Assembly: GCF_002310815.1 (NCBI RefSeq)
Contig: NZ_CP011032.1
Span: 412,001-476,000 of the forward strand
Direction of reading: 5' to 3'
Origin: Pseudoalteromonas tunicata
GTDB lineage: Bacteria > Pseudomonadota > Gammaproteobacteria > Enterobacterales > Alteromonadaceae
DNA length: 64,000 nt
Part shown: positions 54,506-62,729 of the stretch, piece by piece
Layout: every line of letters starts with the position of its first letter
Position numbering within the stretch: position 1 is the first letter of the stretch
Notes under the pieces: model-generated
The model's database searches: none
What the model was told of the DNA's origin: nothing
The model's input: only the letters and a program-made list of their open reading frames with translations
Position numbers and translations under genes: made by a program

Positions 54506-55246
54506 ATGGTGGCAGCTGAACATAAGGTTGTTCTAATAACAGGTGCAGCGAAAAGAGTGGGTGCCTACTTATGTAAATATTTCCATCACAAGGGCTGTAA
54601 CGTCGTTATTCACTATCACAGCTCTAAAGTAGAAGCATTGCAACTTGAAGGTGAGTTGAACCGTCGACGTATTAATAGCGCCAAAGCGTTGTGTGGACAG
54701 TTTGCCTGTCATGAGGAATACAGGCTGTTTCAACGCGAAGTTGAGTCTTATTGGGGACGAGTCGATGTGTTAATAAATAACGCATCAAGCTTTTTCCCAA
54801 CGCCAATTGGCAATGCCACGGTCGATGATGCGCAAGCACTACTGCATAGTAATTTGATCATGCCCACTTTACTAATTCAGGCATTTGCCAAAGCACTCCA
54901 AACCAGTGGAGGTTGTGTCATTAATATTTTGGATATTTATGCGCAGTCACCGCTTCGCGACCATATGTTGTATTGCGCGGCGAAGGCAGGCCTAGCCAGT
55001 GTAACCAAATCTGTAGCCAAAGAACTCGCACCAGATGTGAGAAGTAATGCGATAGCTCCGGGTAATATTATATGGCCATCGGATTGTACGCTGAGTCAGC
55101 CTGAAAAGCAGTGGAGGCTCGCCCAAATCCCATTACAACGGCAAGGTCATCCTCAGGATATTGCTAAAGCAGCATATTTTCTTGCCTTTGATGCGGATTA
55201 TGTGACGGGTCAGGTGCTCAATGTGGACGGCGGGAAAGCACTTTAA
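54506..55246 (+). CDS. Pteridine reductase-type SDR (PTR1/FolM-like)
   Basis: I use ATG 54506 (246 residues), five bases after GGAGGGG; a TTG 12 bases earlier lies on top of that site. The cofactor motif is TGAAKRVG, the TGxxxRxG form typical of pteridine reductases and implying NADPH. The catalytic Ser of most SDRs is replaced by Asp143 (NILDIYAQSPL), 13 residues before Tyr156 and four before Lys160 (YCAAK). This Asp-Tyr-Lys arrangement matches Leishmania PTR1 and bacterial FolM. It may supply a reduced pterin cofactor or act on a pterin-like ring of the product. No pterin-dependent hydroxylase is seen nearby. Confidence 0.83.
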   Translation: MVAAEHKVVLITGAAKRVGAYLCKYFHHKGCNVVIHYHSSKVEALQLEGELNRRRINSAKALCGQFACHEEYRLFQREVESYWGRVDVLINNASSFFPTPIGNATVDDAQALLHSNLIMPTLLIQAFAKALQTSGGCVINILDIYAQSPLRDHMLYCAAKAGLASVTKSVAKELAPDVRSNAIAPGNIIWPSDCTLSQPEKQWRLAQIPLQRQGHPQDIAKAAYFLAFDADYVTGQVLNVDGGKAL

Positions 55247-55253
55247 TTTGGTA

Positions 55254-55775
55254 TAGGCGCTGTAAGTTTTGCCTAAACGATTAGCGCCTAATTCGACATT
55301 CATCTTCTTTAAATCCTGCATCTAAACGCCAATGTAACCCATTTCCTATTTGCCAATGTTGCCTTGCTGAGCTCGCGAGTTCTTTCGCCGTTAAGTGTTC
55401 TGAACCAAGATAGTATCTATAATACAAATCATTGCTTACTTTGCCTTGTTCTTTTCTGTAGTAAATAATGACCCCCCACTGTTTTTGCGCCCTCCCAGTG
55501 CATCATGTCAATACGATTCACTAAACCGGCAATTGTGTTATGGCGAGGGATCCCTTGTTCAAGAGAAACATATTTTCTCAGCCAATCTAATCTATCATGG
55601 CAATAATCCTCAATATCCTCCCAGCCTGATAATCTGATACAACAGCGCTAACAATTAAGAGTATGATATCAAATAGTTTATGAACAATTTAACCTTGTTG
55701 GCGAGGGTCATCGATTGACTCGAAATATTTAAATAGCTGAATATCAGGGATGAGGTGATCCTTAAAAAAGGAGTA
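55254..55775 (-). pseudogene. Decayed ISAs1-type transposase remnant
   Basis: Pieced together across three frames on the minus strand, the region reads like an ISAs1-family transposase. The start is FKYFESIDDPRQQG, then a stop, then KLFDIILLIVSAVVS, then WEDIEDYCHDRLDWLRKYV and GIPRHNTIAGLVNRID. The end part is TAKELASSARQHWQIGN, GLHWRLDAGFKEDECRIRR and a stop. The catalytic middle third is missing, and frame shifts and stops are present, so it is inactive. It begins within ten bases of the end of the biosynthetic operon. A perfect 8-base inverted repeat (TAGGCGCT / AGCGCCTA, 55254-55290) overlaps its distal end. Confidence 0.75.
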
Positions 55776-55957
55776 TAAGCTCATACTTTTAAGTCAAGGT
55801 AAAGTTTGGGATCTTGCTCTACAACTTGATCCCATTCTATGTAAATATCAGCTGAGCTGTATTATCTAACCAAAATAAAAGCCAACTGTATTGAAGAGTA
55901 TCGTTGGCTTTTAAAATTTAACAGAATTTAAAGAGGTGTATATGTATCTTTTCTACA
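55776..55957. other. Spacer between ISAs1 remnant and gor
   Basis: This stretch carries no gene that I can support. Its only recognisable structure is the gor terminator at 55877-55912. The rest is probably leftover non-coding sequence of the insertion. Confidence 0.5.
55877..55912 (-). terminator. Rho-independent terminator after gor
   Basis: AAAAGCCAAC / GTTGGCTTTT with a 16-base loop, 45 bases past the gor stop. The left-hand A-rich side gives a T-rich tail on the minus strand. Confidence 0.7.
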
Positions 55958-57319
55958 TTAACCCCTCATAGTAACAAATTCTTCAGAGCCTGTTGGGTGA
56001 ATGGCCACAACTGAATCAAAATCTGCTTTGGTCGCGCCCATTTTCATCGCAACCGCAAAGCCTTGGATCATTTCATCAACCGCAAAGCCAATTCCATGTA
56101 AACCGACAATTTTTTCGTTAGGGCCTTGGCAAACTAGTTTCATTTTGCACGGTTGACGGTGCTGCGTTACTGCGGTGTACATCGCGGTAAAGCTTGAGGT
56201 ATAAACTTTAATATCGTCTTTACCAAATTGTTCAATTGCCTCAGGCTCGGTAAGGCCAATGGTGCCAATCGGAGGATGACTAAATACCACTGTTGGGACT
56301 AAATTGTAATCCATTTTTGCATTAGGCATCGCTTGGTTAAATAAGCGTTCAGCTAACATACGGCCAGCTTTTACTGCGACAGGTGTCAGTTCTACGCCGC
56401 CTTCCACAATATCGCCTACAGCATAAATGTTGGCGGTAGATGTTTGTTGGTATTCATCAACAATCACATAACCACGATCGTTTAGGGCAACTCCCGCTGC
56501 TTGAATGTTAATCGCATCAGTTGCAGGGTGGCGACCAATAGCCCAAATCAGTTGGTCAACATTGTGACTTTCGCCATTTTCTAAATGCAGGGTAACGCTG
56601 CCATCAGCTTCTTTAACTACTTTTGATGGTGTGGCATGGGTGTGTAATTGCGGGCCTTCAGCCGCCATGACTTCTTTTAACGTATCGACAATTAAAGGGT
56701 CGAAACTACGAAGTGGCGCGTGTTGGCGCACAAATAGTTGCGTTTGAGTACCTAAACCATTTAATACCCCTGCAAGTTCAACGGCAATATAGCCAGCACC
56801 GACTACGGCAACGCGTTTCGGTTGGGTTTTTAATTCAAAAAAGCCATTTGAATCAATGCCATGCTCAGCGCCTGGAATATTTGGAATGCTTGGGCGGCCA
56901 CCTACTGCAATTAAAAAGTGATCCGCAGTGTAGTGTTCACCGTTTACTTCAATGGTTTTTTCGTCAACAAATTTAGCAAAGCCTTTAATAACAGTTACAC
57001 CGTTGCTCGCTAAGTATTTGTCGTATCCTTGATGAATACGGCCGATGTAGGCCTCGCGGCTTTCAAGTAATTTAGACCAATTAAAGTTTTTAATTTCTAC
57101 GTCAAAACCGTAATCAGGGGCGTATAGTTTTATTGCTTCAGCAACTTGAGCACCATGCCACATGACTTTTTTTGGTACACAACCGACGTTGACGCAAGTT
57201 CCACCCATGTGTTTAGCTTCAATTAGTGCCACTTTAGCACCACGCATGGCCGCTCGGTTTGCAGATGCAATACCACCACTACCGCCGCCAATTGCAATAT
57301 AATCAAAATGTTGAGCCAT
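55958..57319 (-). CDS. gor: Glutathione-disulfide reductase
   Basis: A 453-residue NADPH-dependent flavoprotein that keeps glutathione reduced. The redox pair Cys42/Cys47 is in [13 protein letters not shown], the FAD motif is GGGSGG near residue 11, the second dinucleotide motif is [15 protein letters not shown], and the C-terminal catalytic His-Glu is in [10 protein letters not shown]. It is a close match in length to E. coli Gor (450). It marks the return to core chromosome after the accessory region and is divergent from the DUF2461 gene. Confidence 0.95.
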   Translation of the reverse strand: MAQHFDYIAIGGGSGGIASANRAAMRGAKVALIEAKHMGGTCVNVGCVPKKVMWHGAQVAEAIKLYAPDYGFDVEIKNFNWSKLLESREAYIGRIHQGYDKYLASNGVTVIKGFAKFVDEKTIEVNGEHYTADHFLIAVGGRPSIPNIPGAEHGIDSNGFFELKTQPKRVAVVGAGYIAVELAGVLNGLGTQTQLFVRQHAPLRSFDPLIVDTLKEVMAAEGPQLHTHATPSKVVKEADGSVTLHLENGESHNVDQLIWAIGRHPATDAINIQAAGVALNDRGYVIVDEYQQTSTANIYAVGDIVEGGVELTPVAVKAGRMLAERLFNQAMPNAKMDYNLVPTVVFSHPPIGTIGLTEPEAIEQFGKDDIKVYTSSFTAMYTAVTQHRQPCKMKLVCQGPNEKIVGLHGIGFAVDEMIQGFAVAMKMGATKADFDSVVAIHPTGSEEFVTMRG

Positions 57320-57401
57320 TTTGTTTCCTTAACCGTTTTGAATGTAATGCCCAATAGCATAACATTAAGTAAATAAAAGCAAGAATAAATAAGGTTGACC
57401 T

Positions 57402-58076
57402 ATGTTTAGTGAAAAAACATTCACATTTTTGGCCGAGCTTGAACAAAACAATCAGCGCGATTGGTTTAATCAGCATAAAGCCCGGTATGAAGATACGGTG
57501 CGAGAGCCCGCTTTAGCCTTTATTCGTCAGATGCAAGCACCAATTTCTGCTATATCGAGTCATTTTGTTGCCTCCGATAAAAAAGTGGGTGGCAGTTTAA
57601 TGCGTATTCAGCGCGATGCGCGTTTTAGTAAAGATAAAAGTCCATACAAAATGAATATCGGTATTCAGTTTCGCCATTTTTTGGGTAAAGATGTGCATGC
57701 GCCGGGATTTTATTTCCATCTTTCTAATCGGGAGTGTTTTGTTGGTGCTGGGATTTGGCGCCCTGACTCAAAGCCGCTAAACAAAATTCGCCATTGCATC
57801 GATGAAAACCCAAATAGTTATAAAAAAGCGATTTTTAACTCATCCTTTAGTGACGTGTTTGCTATGTCGGGCGAGAGTCTGCAGCGCCCTCCGAGAGGGT
57901 TTGAAAAAGAGCACCCATTATTAGCTGAACTGAAACGAAAAGATTTTATCGCAATCAGCCCGTTAACTAAGCAGCAAGTGTGTAGTGAACATTTGCCTGA
58001 GTTGGTGGCTGAGCGTTTTAACTTAGCTGTGCCACTCATGGCCTATTTATGTTTTGCGCTTGAGCAGCCGTTTTAG
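57402..58076 (+). CDS. DUF2461 family protein
   Basis: A 224-residue protein of the DUF2461/TIGR02453 family. The signature LEQNNQRDWFNQHKARYE is at the N-terminus and RIQRDARFSKDKSPYK in the first third. The function is unknown, the fold is soluble and there is no signal peptide. It is divergent from gor and 64 bases upstream of prlC, so it may share a transcript with prlC. Confidence 0.88.
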   Translation: MFSEKTFTFLAELEQNNQRDWFNQHKARYEDTVREPALAFIRQMQAPISAISSHFVASDKKVGGSLMRIQRDARFSKDKSPYKMNIGIQFRHFLGKDVHAPGFYFHLSNRECFVGAGIWRPDSKPLNKIRHCIDENPNSYKKAIFNSSFSDVFAMSGESLQRPPRGFEKEHPLLAELKRKDFIAISPLTKQQVCSEHLPELVAERFNLAVPLMAYLCFALEQPF

Positions 58077-58140
58077 GCTTGTAATTGCTGAGTTTGCCCC
58101 AATTTCTGTTTTTATATGCAATTAACGCAAGAGACACATT

Positions 58141-60180
58141 ATGACTAATCCATTGATTAACCTTGAAGGTTTACCACCATTTTCTCAAATCAAGCCAGAA
58201 CATATTGTCCCTGCGCTCAAGCAAGGCATTGAAAAGTGCCGTAAAACTATTGATGAAGTGCTGACTCACCCAACGCCAACATGGCAAAACTTTATAGCAC
58301 CACTTGAAGAAGTCGATGATGAACTCTCTCGTCTTTGGTCGCCAGTGTCGCACATGCATTCGGTGGTCAATAGCCCTGAACTTCGTGAACAGTACGATGT
58401 GTGTTTACCGTTAATTTCTGAATATTCAACCTTTGTTGGTCAACATCAAGGTTTGTATCAAGGCTATCAAGCTATTTTTGATTCGCCAGAGTTTGCCTCT
58501 TTGTCGGTAGCGCAGCAAAAAGTAATTACCAACGCGCTACGTGATTTTAAATTATCGGGCATTTCGTTATCGCCAGAAAAACAACAGCGTTATGGTGAAA
58601 TTAGTGCTCGTTTATCAGAGCTTGCAGCTAAATATGGCAACAATGTGATGGATGCAACTCAAGCGTGGCAAAAACACATTACCGATGAAGCGCAATTAAG
58701 TGGTTTGCCTGAATCAGCCAAAGCATTAGCGGCACAAACAGCGCAAAGCAAAAACTTAGAAGGTTGGTTGTTTACCTTAGATTTCCCCTCGTATTTACCT
58801 GTAATGACCTATGCCGACAGTCAAGAACTTCGTCATGAAACCTATGTCGCCTTTGCCACTCGCGCTTCAGAGCAAGGCCCAAATGCCGGTGAATTCGATA
58901 ACAGTGCCATTATGAATGAGCAACTGGCACTGCGTCATGAATTAGCTCAATTACTTGATTTTGAAAACTATGCGGAGCATTCTTTAGCAACCAAAATGGC
59001 CGAAAATACAGCGCAAGTTTTTGATTTTTTAAATGACTTGGCGGCACGCTCAAAACCACAAGCACAACAAGAGCTCGCTGAAGTGGTTGAGTTTGCAAAA
59101 CAAACCCATGGTGTTGATAAGCTCGAAGCTTGGGATATTGGTTATTACAGCGAAAAATTAAAACAGCAAAAATATGCGATTTCAGATGAAGTGCTGCGCC
59201 CTTATTTTCCGGCAAACCGCGTATTAAGTGGCTTGTTTGAAACGGTTAAGCGCTTATTTGGCATCACAGTGGTTGAAGTAAATGGTATTGATACTTGGCA
59301 TCCTGATGTGCGTTTTTTCGACATTATCGATGAGTACAACAATAAACGAGGCTCATTCTATTTAGACCTTTATGCCCGTGATAATAAGCGTGGCGGAGCA
59401 TGGATGGATGACTGTATTGGCCGCAAAGTGCGCCAAAATGGTGAGCTACAATTACCCGTTGCCTATTTGGTGTGTAACTTTAATAAAGCTGTTGGCAATA
59501 AACCTGCGTTATTTACCCACAACGAAGTAACGACGTTATTCCATGAATTTGGCCATGGTTTACATCATATGCTGACCAAAATTGAAGCCGGTGCGGTATC
59601 GGGTATAAATGGCGTAGCATGGGATGCGGTTGAGCTGCCAAGTCAGTTCCTTGAAAACTGGTGTTATGAAGAAGAAGCATTGGCGTTTATTTCAGGCCAC
59701 TACGAAACGCATGAGCCTTTACCAAAAGAATTACTCGATAAACTGCTAGCTGCTAAAAATTATCAATCTGCGATGATGATGGTGCGTCAAATTGAATTTT
59801 CACTATTTGATTTTCATATTCATGCTGATTTTAAAGTGGATGCCAAAGAGCATATCCAAGCAACCATCGATGCCGTCAGAGAGCGTGTTGCTGTAATTAA
59901 AGCGCCGCATTTTAATCGTTTTCAGCATGGTTTTAGCCATATTTTTGCTGGTGGTTATAGCGCTGGTTATTACTCATACAAATGGGCAGAAGTGCTTTCG
60001 GCAGATGCGTTTTCTCGTTTTGAAGAAGAGGGCGTATTTAATACCCAAACAGGGCGCTCATTTATGAACAATATTCTTGAAATGGGTGGTTCGTTAGAAC
60101 CAATGGAGTTATTTACTGCATTTAGAGGACGAGCACCGCAAATTGATGCTTTGCTCCGCCACAGTGGAATTGGTGCCTAA
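58141..60180 (+). CDS. prlC: Oligopeptidase A
   Basis: A 679-residue M3-family zinc metallopeptidase (680 in E. coli) that degrades peptides, including cleaved signal peptides. The zinc site HEFGHGLHH starts at His468, with Glu469 and His472, and the third ligand lies in the following helix (WDAVELPSQFLENW). Other M3 signatures are FYLDLYARDNKRGGAWMDD and SHIFAGGYSAGYYSYKWAEV. It is cytoplasmic, with no signal peptide. In many gammaproteobacteria rsmJ follows this gene; here a response-regulator gene lies between them. A terminator follows. Confidence 0.96.
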   Translation: MTNPLINLEGLPPFSQIKPEHIVPALKQGIEKCRKTIDEVLTHPTPTWQNFIAPLEEVDDELSRLWSPVSHMHSVVNSPELREQYDVCLPLISEYSTFVGQHQGLYQGYQAIFDSPEFASLSVAQQKVITNALRDFKLSGISLSPEKQQRYGEISARLSELAAKYGNNVMDATQAWQKHITDEAQLSGLPESAKALAAQTAQSKNLEGWLFTLDFPSYLPVMTYADSQELRHETYVAFATRASEQGPNAGEFDNSAIMNEQLALRHELAQLLDFENYAEHSLATKMAENTAQVFDFLNDLAARSKPQAQQELAEVVEFAKQTHGVDKLEAWDIGYYSEKLKQQKYAISDEVLRPYFPANRVLSGLFETVKRLFGITVVEVNGIDTWHPDVRFFDIIDEYNNKRGSFYLDLYARDNKRGGAWMDDCIGRKVRQNGELQLPVAYLVCNFNKAVGNKPALFTHNEVTTLFHEFGHGLHHMLTKIEAGAVSGINGVAWDAVELPSQFLENWCYEEEALAFISGHYETHEPLPKELLDKLLAAKNYQSAMMMVRQIEFSLFDFHIHADFKVDAKEHIQATIDAVRERVAVIKAPHFNRFQHGFSHIFAGGYSAGYYSYKWAEVLSADAFSRFEEEGVFNTQTGRSFMNNILEMGGSLEPMELFTAFRGRAPQIDALLRHSGIGA

Positions 60181-60206
60181 CTTGGCTTAGTTTGTTTTAT
60201 TTTGTG

Positions 60207-60230
60207 AAAGCACCTTCGGGTGCTTTTTTT
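60207..60230 (+). terminator. Rho-independent terminator after prlC
   Basis: AAAGCACC / GGTGCTTT with the stable TTCG tetraloop, followed by a T-run, 26 bases past the stop. Confidence 0.88.
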
Positions 60231-60337
60231 ATTTTAGCTGCTGATTTATTGAAAAAAAATTTTCAAAACCCGACCTGCGTACTATGCTTTTTAAACCTCA
60301 TCTTCGCCCAGTAATCATTGCAAAAGGAAGCAGCCAA

Positions 60338-61546
60338 ATGTCAAAACTGGTTTTAGCCATAGATGACGACAAATTCATTCGTTCGTTAATTCAACAAACT
60401 TTACATGATTATTGCGAAGTGACCGTAGCTGAAAATGGTGAACAAGGGATCCGTGCCGCCATTAAAAAAAGCCCAGATATTATTTTACTCGATGTTGAAA
60501 TGCCGGGCATGACTGGGTACGAAGTATGCCAAATGCTCAAACGCGACTCATCAACCAATGATATACCAGTGATGTTTATTTCAGGACGTGGGGCGCTCAG
60601 TGACAGGATCCGTGGTTATAACTCAGGCGCAGATGATTATATTGTTAAGCCATTTGAGAAAGATGAGCTACTAGCGCGTATCGAGGTACTTTATCAATAC
60701 CGTCAACGTTCAATATCGCTCAAAGAGCATATTGCGCATGCAGAATCGACTGCTGAAATGGCTTTGACCGACTTTAGTGATATGGGGCGGGTAATGCGTT
60801 ATGTGGGCCAAACCTATAATGCTCACAGCTTAGCACGGTTAGGTGATTATTTTTTTGAGTTTTTTGCTCCGCTTGAATTAAATGTTGTACTGGTATTTTG
60901 GTATAAAGAAGGTACTGAATTTTTTAGTAATCATGATGCTGTATGCCCACTTGAAGAAGAGCTATTAAATAAATGCCGTGATGGTGAACGCTTTATTGAT
61001 TTTGGTGCCCGCACCATAATTAATTACCCTAAAGTCTCTTTATTAATTAAGAACATGCCACTTGCCGATGCAGCTACCTACGGCCGTTTTAAAGATTTAT
61101 TTCCGCATTTACTTGAGGCAACAAATGCCAAAGTGATGTCGATGGAAATCAACGAAATGATTTTTGATCAAGCCAATGAAATTACGGATACTTTTAATTT
61201 AGTTGATACAACATTGCGCAACCAGATTGAAGATATTTACGCTCATGGTCAAACCTCAGTCGAAATGGTTGAAAGCCTATACAATAATTTTATTAATGTT
61301 ATTCCTACCCTTGATTTAGAAGACGAGCAAGAAGAGTTTGTTTTAAACTCGGTTGAGCATACGGTAAAAGAGTTGCAACAACATTTACAGCTAACGCAAC
61401 AGATGCGTAGCTCTTTTAATGATGTGATTGTTTATATGGAACATATTATGATGCAGCGTACGCAAATGTTGGAGCGATTCTCTCAACTGCATCAAGAAGA
61501 AACCATTAACGAAGTCACCTCACAAATCGATATTGAATTATTTTAA
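60338..61546 (+). CDS. Response regulator with an unknown C-terminal domain
   Basis: I use ATG 60338 (402 residues), eight bases after AGGAAG, because it starts the receiver domain (SKLVLAIDDDKF). The receiver (1-120) has the acidic pair, phospho-acceptor Asp52 in IILLDVEMPGMTGYE and the Lys in IVKPF. The remaining 280 residues match no output domain I know: a globular middle part (about 150-270) and a helical end with a coiled segment. The protein ends IDIELF, like the tail NDDIELF of the CheZ-like protein at 13990-14502. No sensor kinase gene is adjacent; a chemoreceptor gene lies 1.2 kb downstream. Confidence 0.85.
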   Translation: MSKLVLAIDDDKFIRSLIQQTLHDYCEVTVAENGEQGIRAAIKKSPDIILLDVEMPGMTGYEVCQMLKRDSSTNDIPVMFISGRGALSDRIRGYNSGADDYIVKPFEKDELLARIEVLYQYRQRSISLKEHIAHAESTAEMALTDFSDMGRVMRYVGQTYNAHSLARLGDYFFEFFAPLELNVVLVFWYKEGTEFFSNHDAVCPLEEELLNKCRDGERFIDFGARTIINYPKVSLLIKNMPLADAATYGRFKDLFPHLLEATNAKVMSMEINEMIFDQANEITDTFNLVDTTLRNQIEDIYAHGQTSVEMVESLYNNFINVIPTLDLEDEQEEFVLNSVEHTVKELQQHLQLTQQMRSSFNDVIVYMEHIMMQRTQMLERFSQLHQEETINEVTSQIDIELF

Positions 61547-61599
61547 CTTGAGTTCTGAATTGCGATTTAGCAACATATTGAATCAAAATTAAATATTTA

Positions 61600-61745
61600 G
61601 ATCATTCAGAGCTCTAGTCTGAAATTTTCTACCCTAATCAGGTAGATTGTCTTTTCAAAAGCCGGACTATTACACGTTAATCCAACGCTGTTAAAGCTGA
61701 AAATAGTTGCCTAAAATAAATTTACTATCTAGAAATGAGGTTATT
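61600..61745 (-). repeat. Interspersed repeat, copy C
   Basis: On the minus strand the sequence starts AACCTCATTTCTAGATAGTA and contains GCGTTGGATTAACGTGTAATAG and CAGACTAGAGCTCTGAAT. Read this way it follows copies A and B over its whole length, with small gaps. It lies between the response regulator and rsmJ. Confidence 0.68.
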
Positions 61746-61813
61746 TTAGCTTAACGGCTCAGTTTTAAATCGCTTTGCCTGCACTGCTTTGCGTATAATG
61801 GCGCGGTTCATTA

Positions 61814-62587
61814 GTGAGAGTATTCGTCTTGATAATTCAAAGCCCATTTTCAGAAGTTCGTCCTTATTTAGCCCGCATCGAACAGCAGTTTAATCTTGCT
61901 GCTTGGTCAAATCCTGGCAATCTATTTCAACTTTATTACGATGAAAGTGGCTTGTCGTTATTTAAAACCGACGAAAAGAAGCTTGGCGCCATTCGAGTCG
62001 ATTTTGTCACAGGTGCCGCAGCACATCGGCGTAAATTTGGTGGCGGTAAAGGTCAAGCAATTGCAAAAGCGGTTGGGCTGAATAAAGGCGCAATACCAAC
62101 AGTGCTCGATGGTACAGCTGGGCTTGGTCGTGATGCGTTTGTGCTTGCCGCATTAGGCTGTAAAGTGATTTTGCACGAGCGCCATCCTGTTGTCGCTGCG
62201 TTACTATTTGATGGTTTACAACGCGCTTATCAAGATGCTGAAATAGGCACTTGGATGCAAGAAAATATGCAAATGGAGTTTGGTAGTAGCCATCAACTTT
62301 TACCCAGTTCAGGTCATGCGATTGATGTGGTTTATCTAGATCCTATGTATCCACATCGCGATAAATCAGCCTTAGTGAAAAAAGAAATGCGGGTATTTCA
62401 AGATTTAGTGGGCCAAGATCTGGATGCCGATGCTTTACTACCCGATGCCTTAGCGCTTGCTAATAAGCGTGTAGTGGTAAAACGCCCAGATTATGCACCA
62501 GACCTTAATTTGCAAAAACCATCTATGGTCATCGCAACGAAAAAAAACCGTTTTGATGTTTATGTAAAAGCCGGAATGAATAAATAA
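61814..62587 (+). CDS. rsmJ: 16S rRNA (guanine1516-N2)-methyltransferase RsmJ
   Basis: RsmJ methylates N2 of G1516 in 16S rRNA. The 257-residue protein shows [20 protein letters not shown], the AdoMet motif [16 protein letters not shown], and the catalytic [12 protein letters not shown] 61814 gives an N-terminus a few residues longer than in E. coli (250), and a TTG at 61829 is possible. It lies downstream of a repeat and upstream of a chemoreceptor gene. It is probably monocistronic. Confidence 0.92.
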   Translation: MRVFVLIIQSPFSEVRPYLARIEQQFNLAAWSNPGNLFQLYYDESGLSLFKTDEKKLGAIRVDFVTGAAAHRRKFGGGKGQAIAKAVGLNKGAIPTVLDGTAGLGRDAFVLAALGCKVILHERHPVVAALLFDGLQRAYQDAEIGTWMQENMQMEFGSSHQLLPSSGHAIDVVYLDPMYPHRDKSALVKKEMRVFQDLVGQDLDADALLPDALALANKRVVVKRPDYAPDLNLQKPSMVIATKKNRFDVYVKAGMNK

Positions 62588-62729
62588 CAAGTTCGTTTTT
62601 TATTTTAAAATACAAATGCTTATTTTAACTCGCATCACGACTAATTGGCTTGTCATAATTCTTAAATAAAAATGTCACATAAAAGAGGTACTGTCGGCGC
62701 GTTTAGCTAGCCAACAGGAGCTTTTGTTA

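Noticed and set aside
37875..55246. Operon as a phenazine or bacilysin pathway
   Set aside because: The DAHP synthase and EhpF/G-like genes suggest phenazines, and the ATP-grasp, aminotransferase and MFS genes suggest bacilysin. However, PhzA/B, PhzD, PhzE, PhzF and PhzG, and the BacA prephenate decarboxylase and BacB isomerase, are all absent.
37875..55246. Operon as a catecholate siderophore cluster
   Set aside because: There is an isochorismate-synthase-like gene, but no isochorismatase, NRPS, TonB receptor or iron ABC transporter.
55446..55637. 63-residue plus-strand ORF near the ISAs1 remnant
   Set aside because: Antisense to the decayed transposase; no start signal or recognisable motif.
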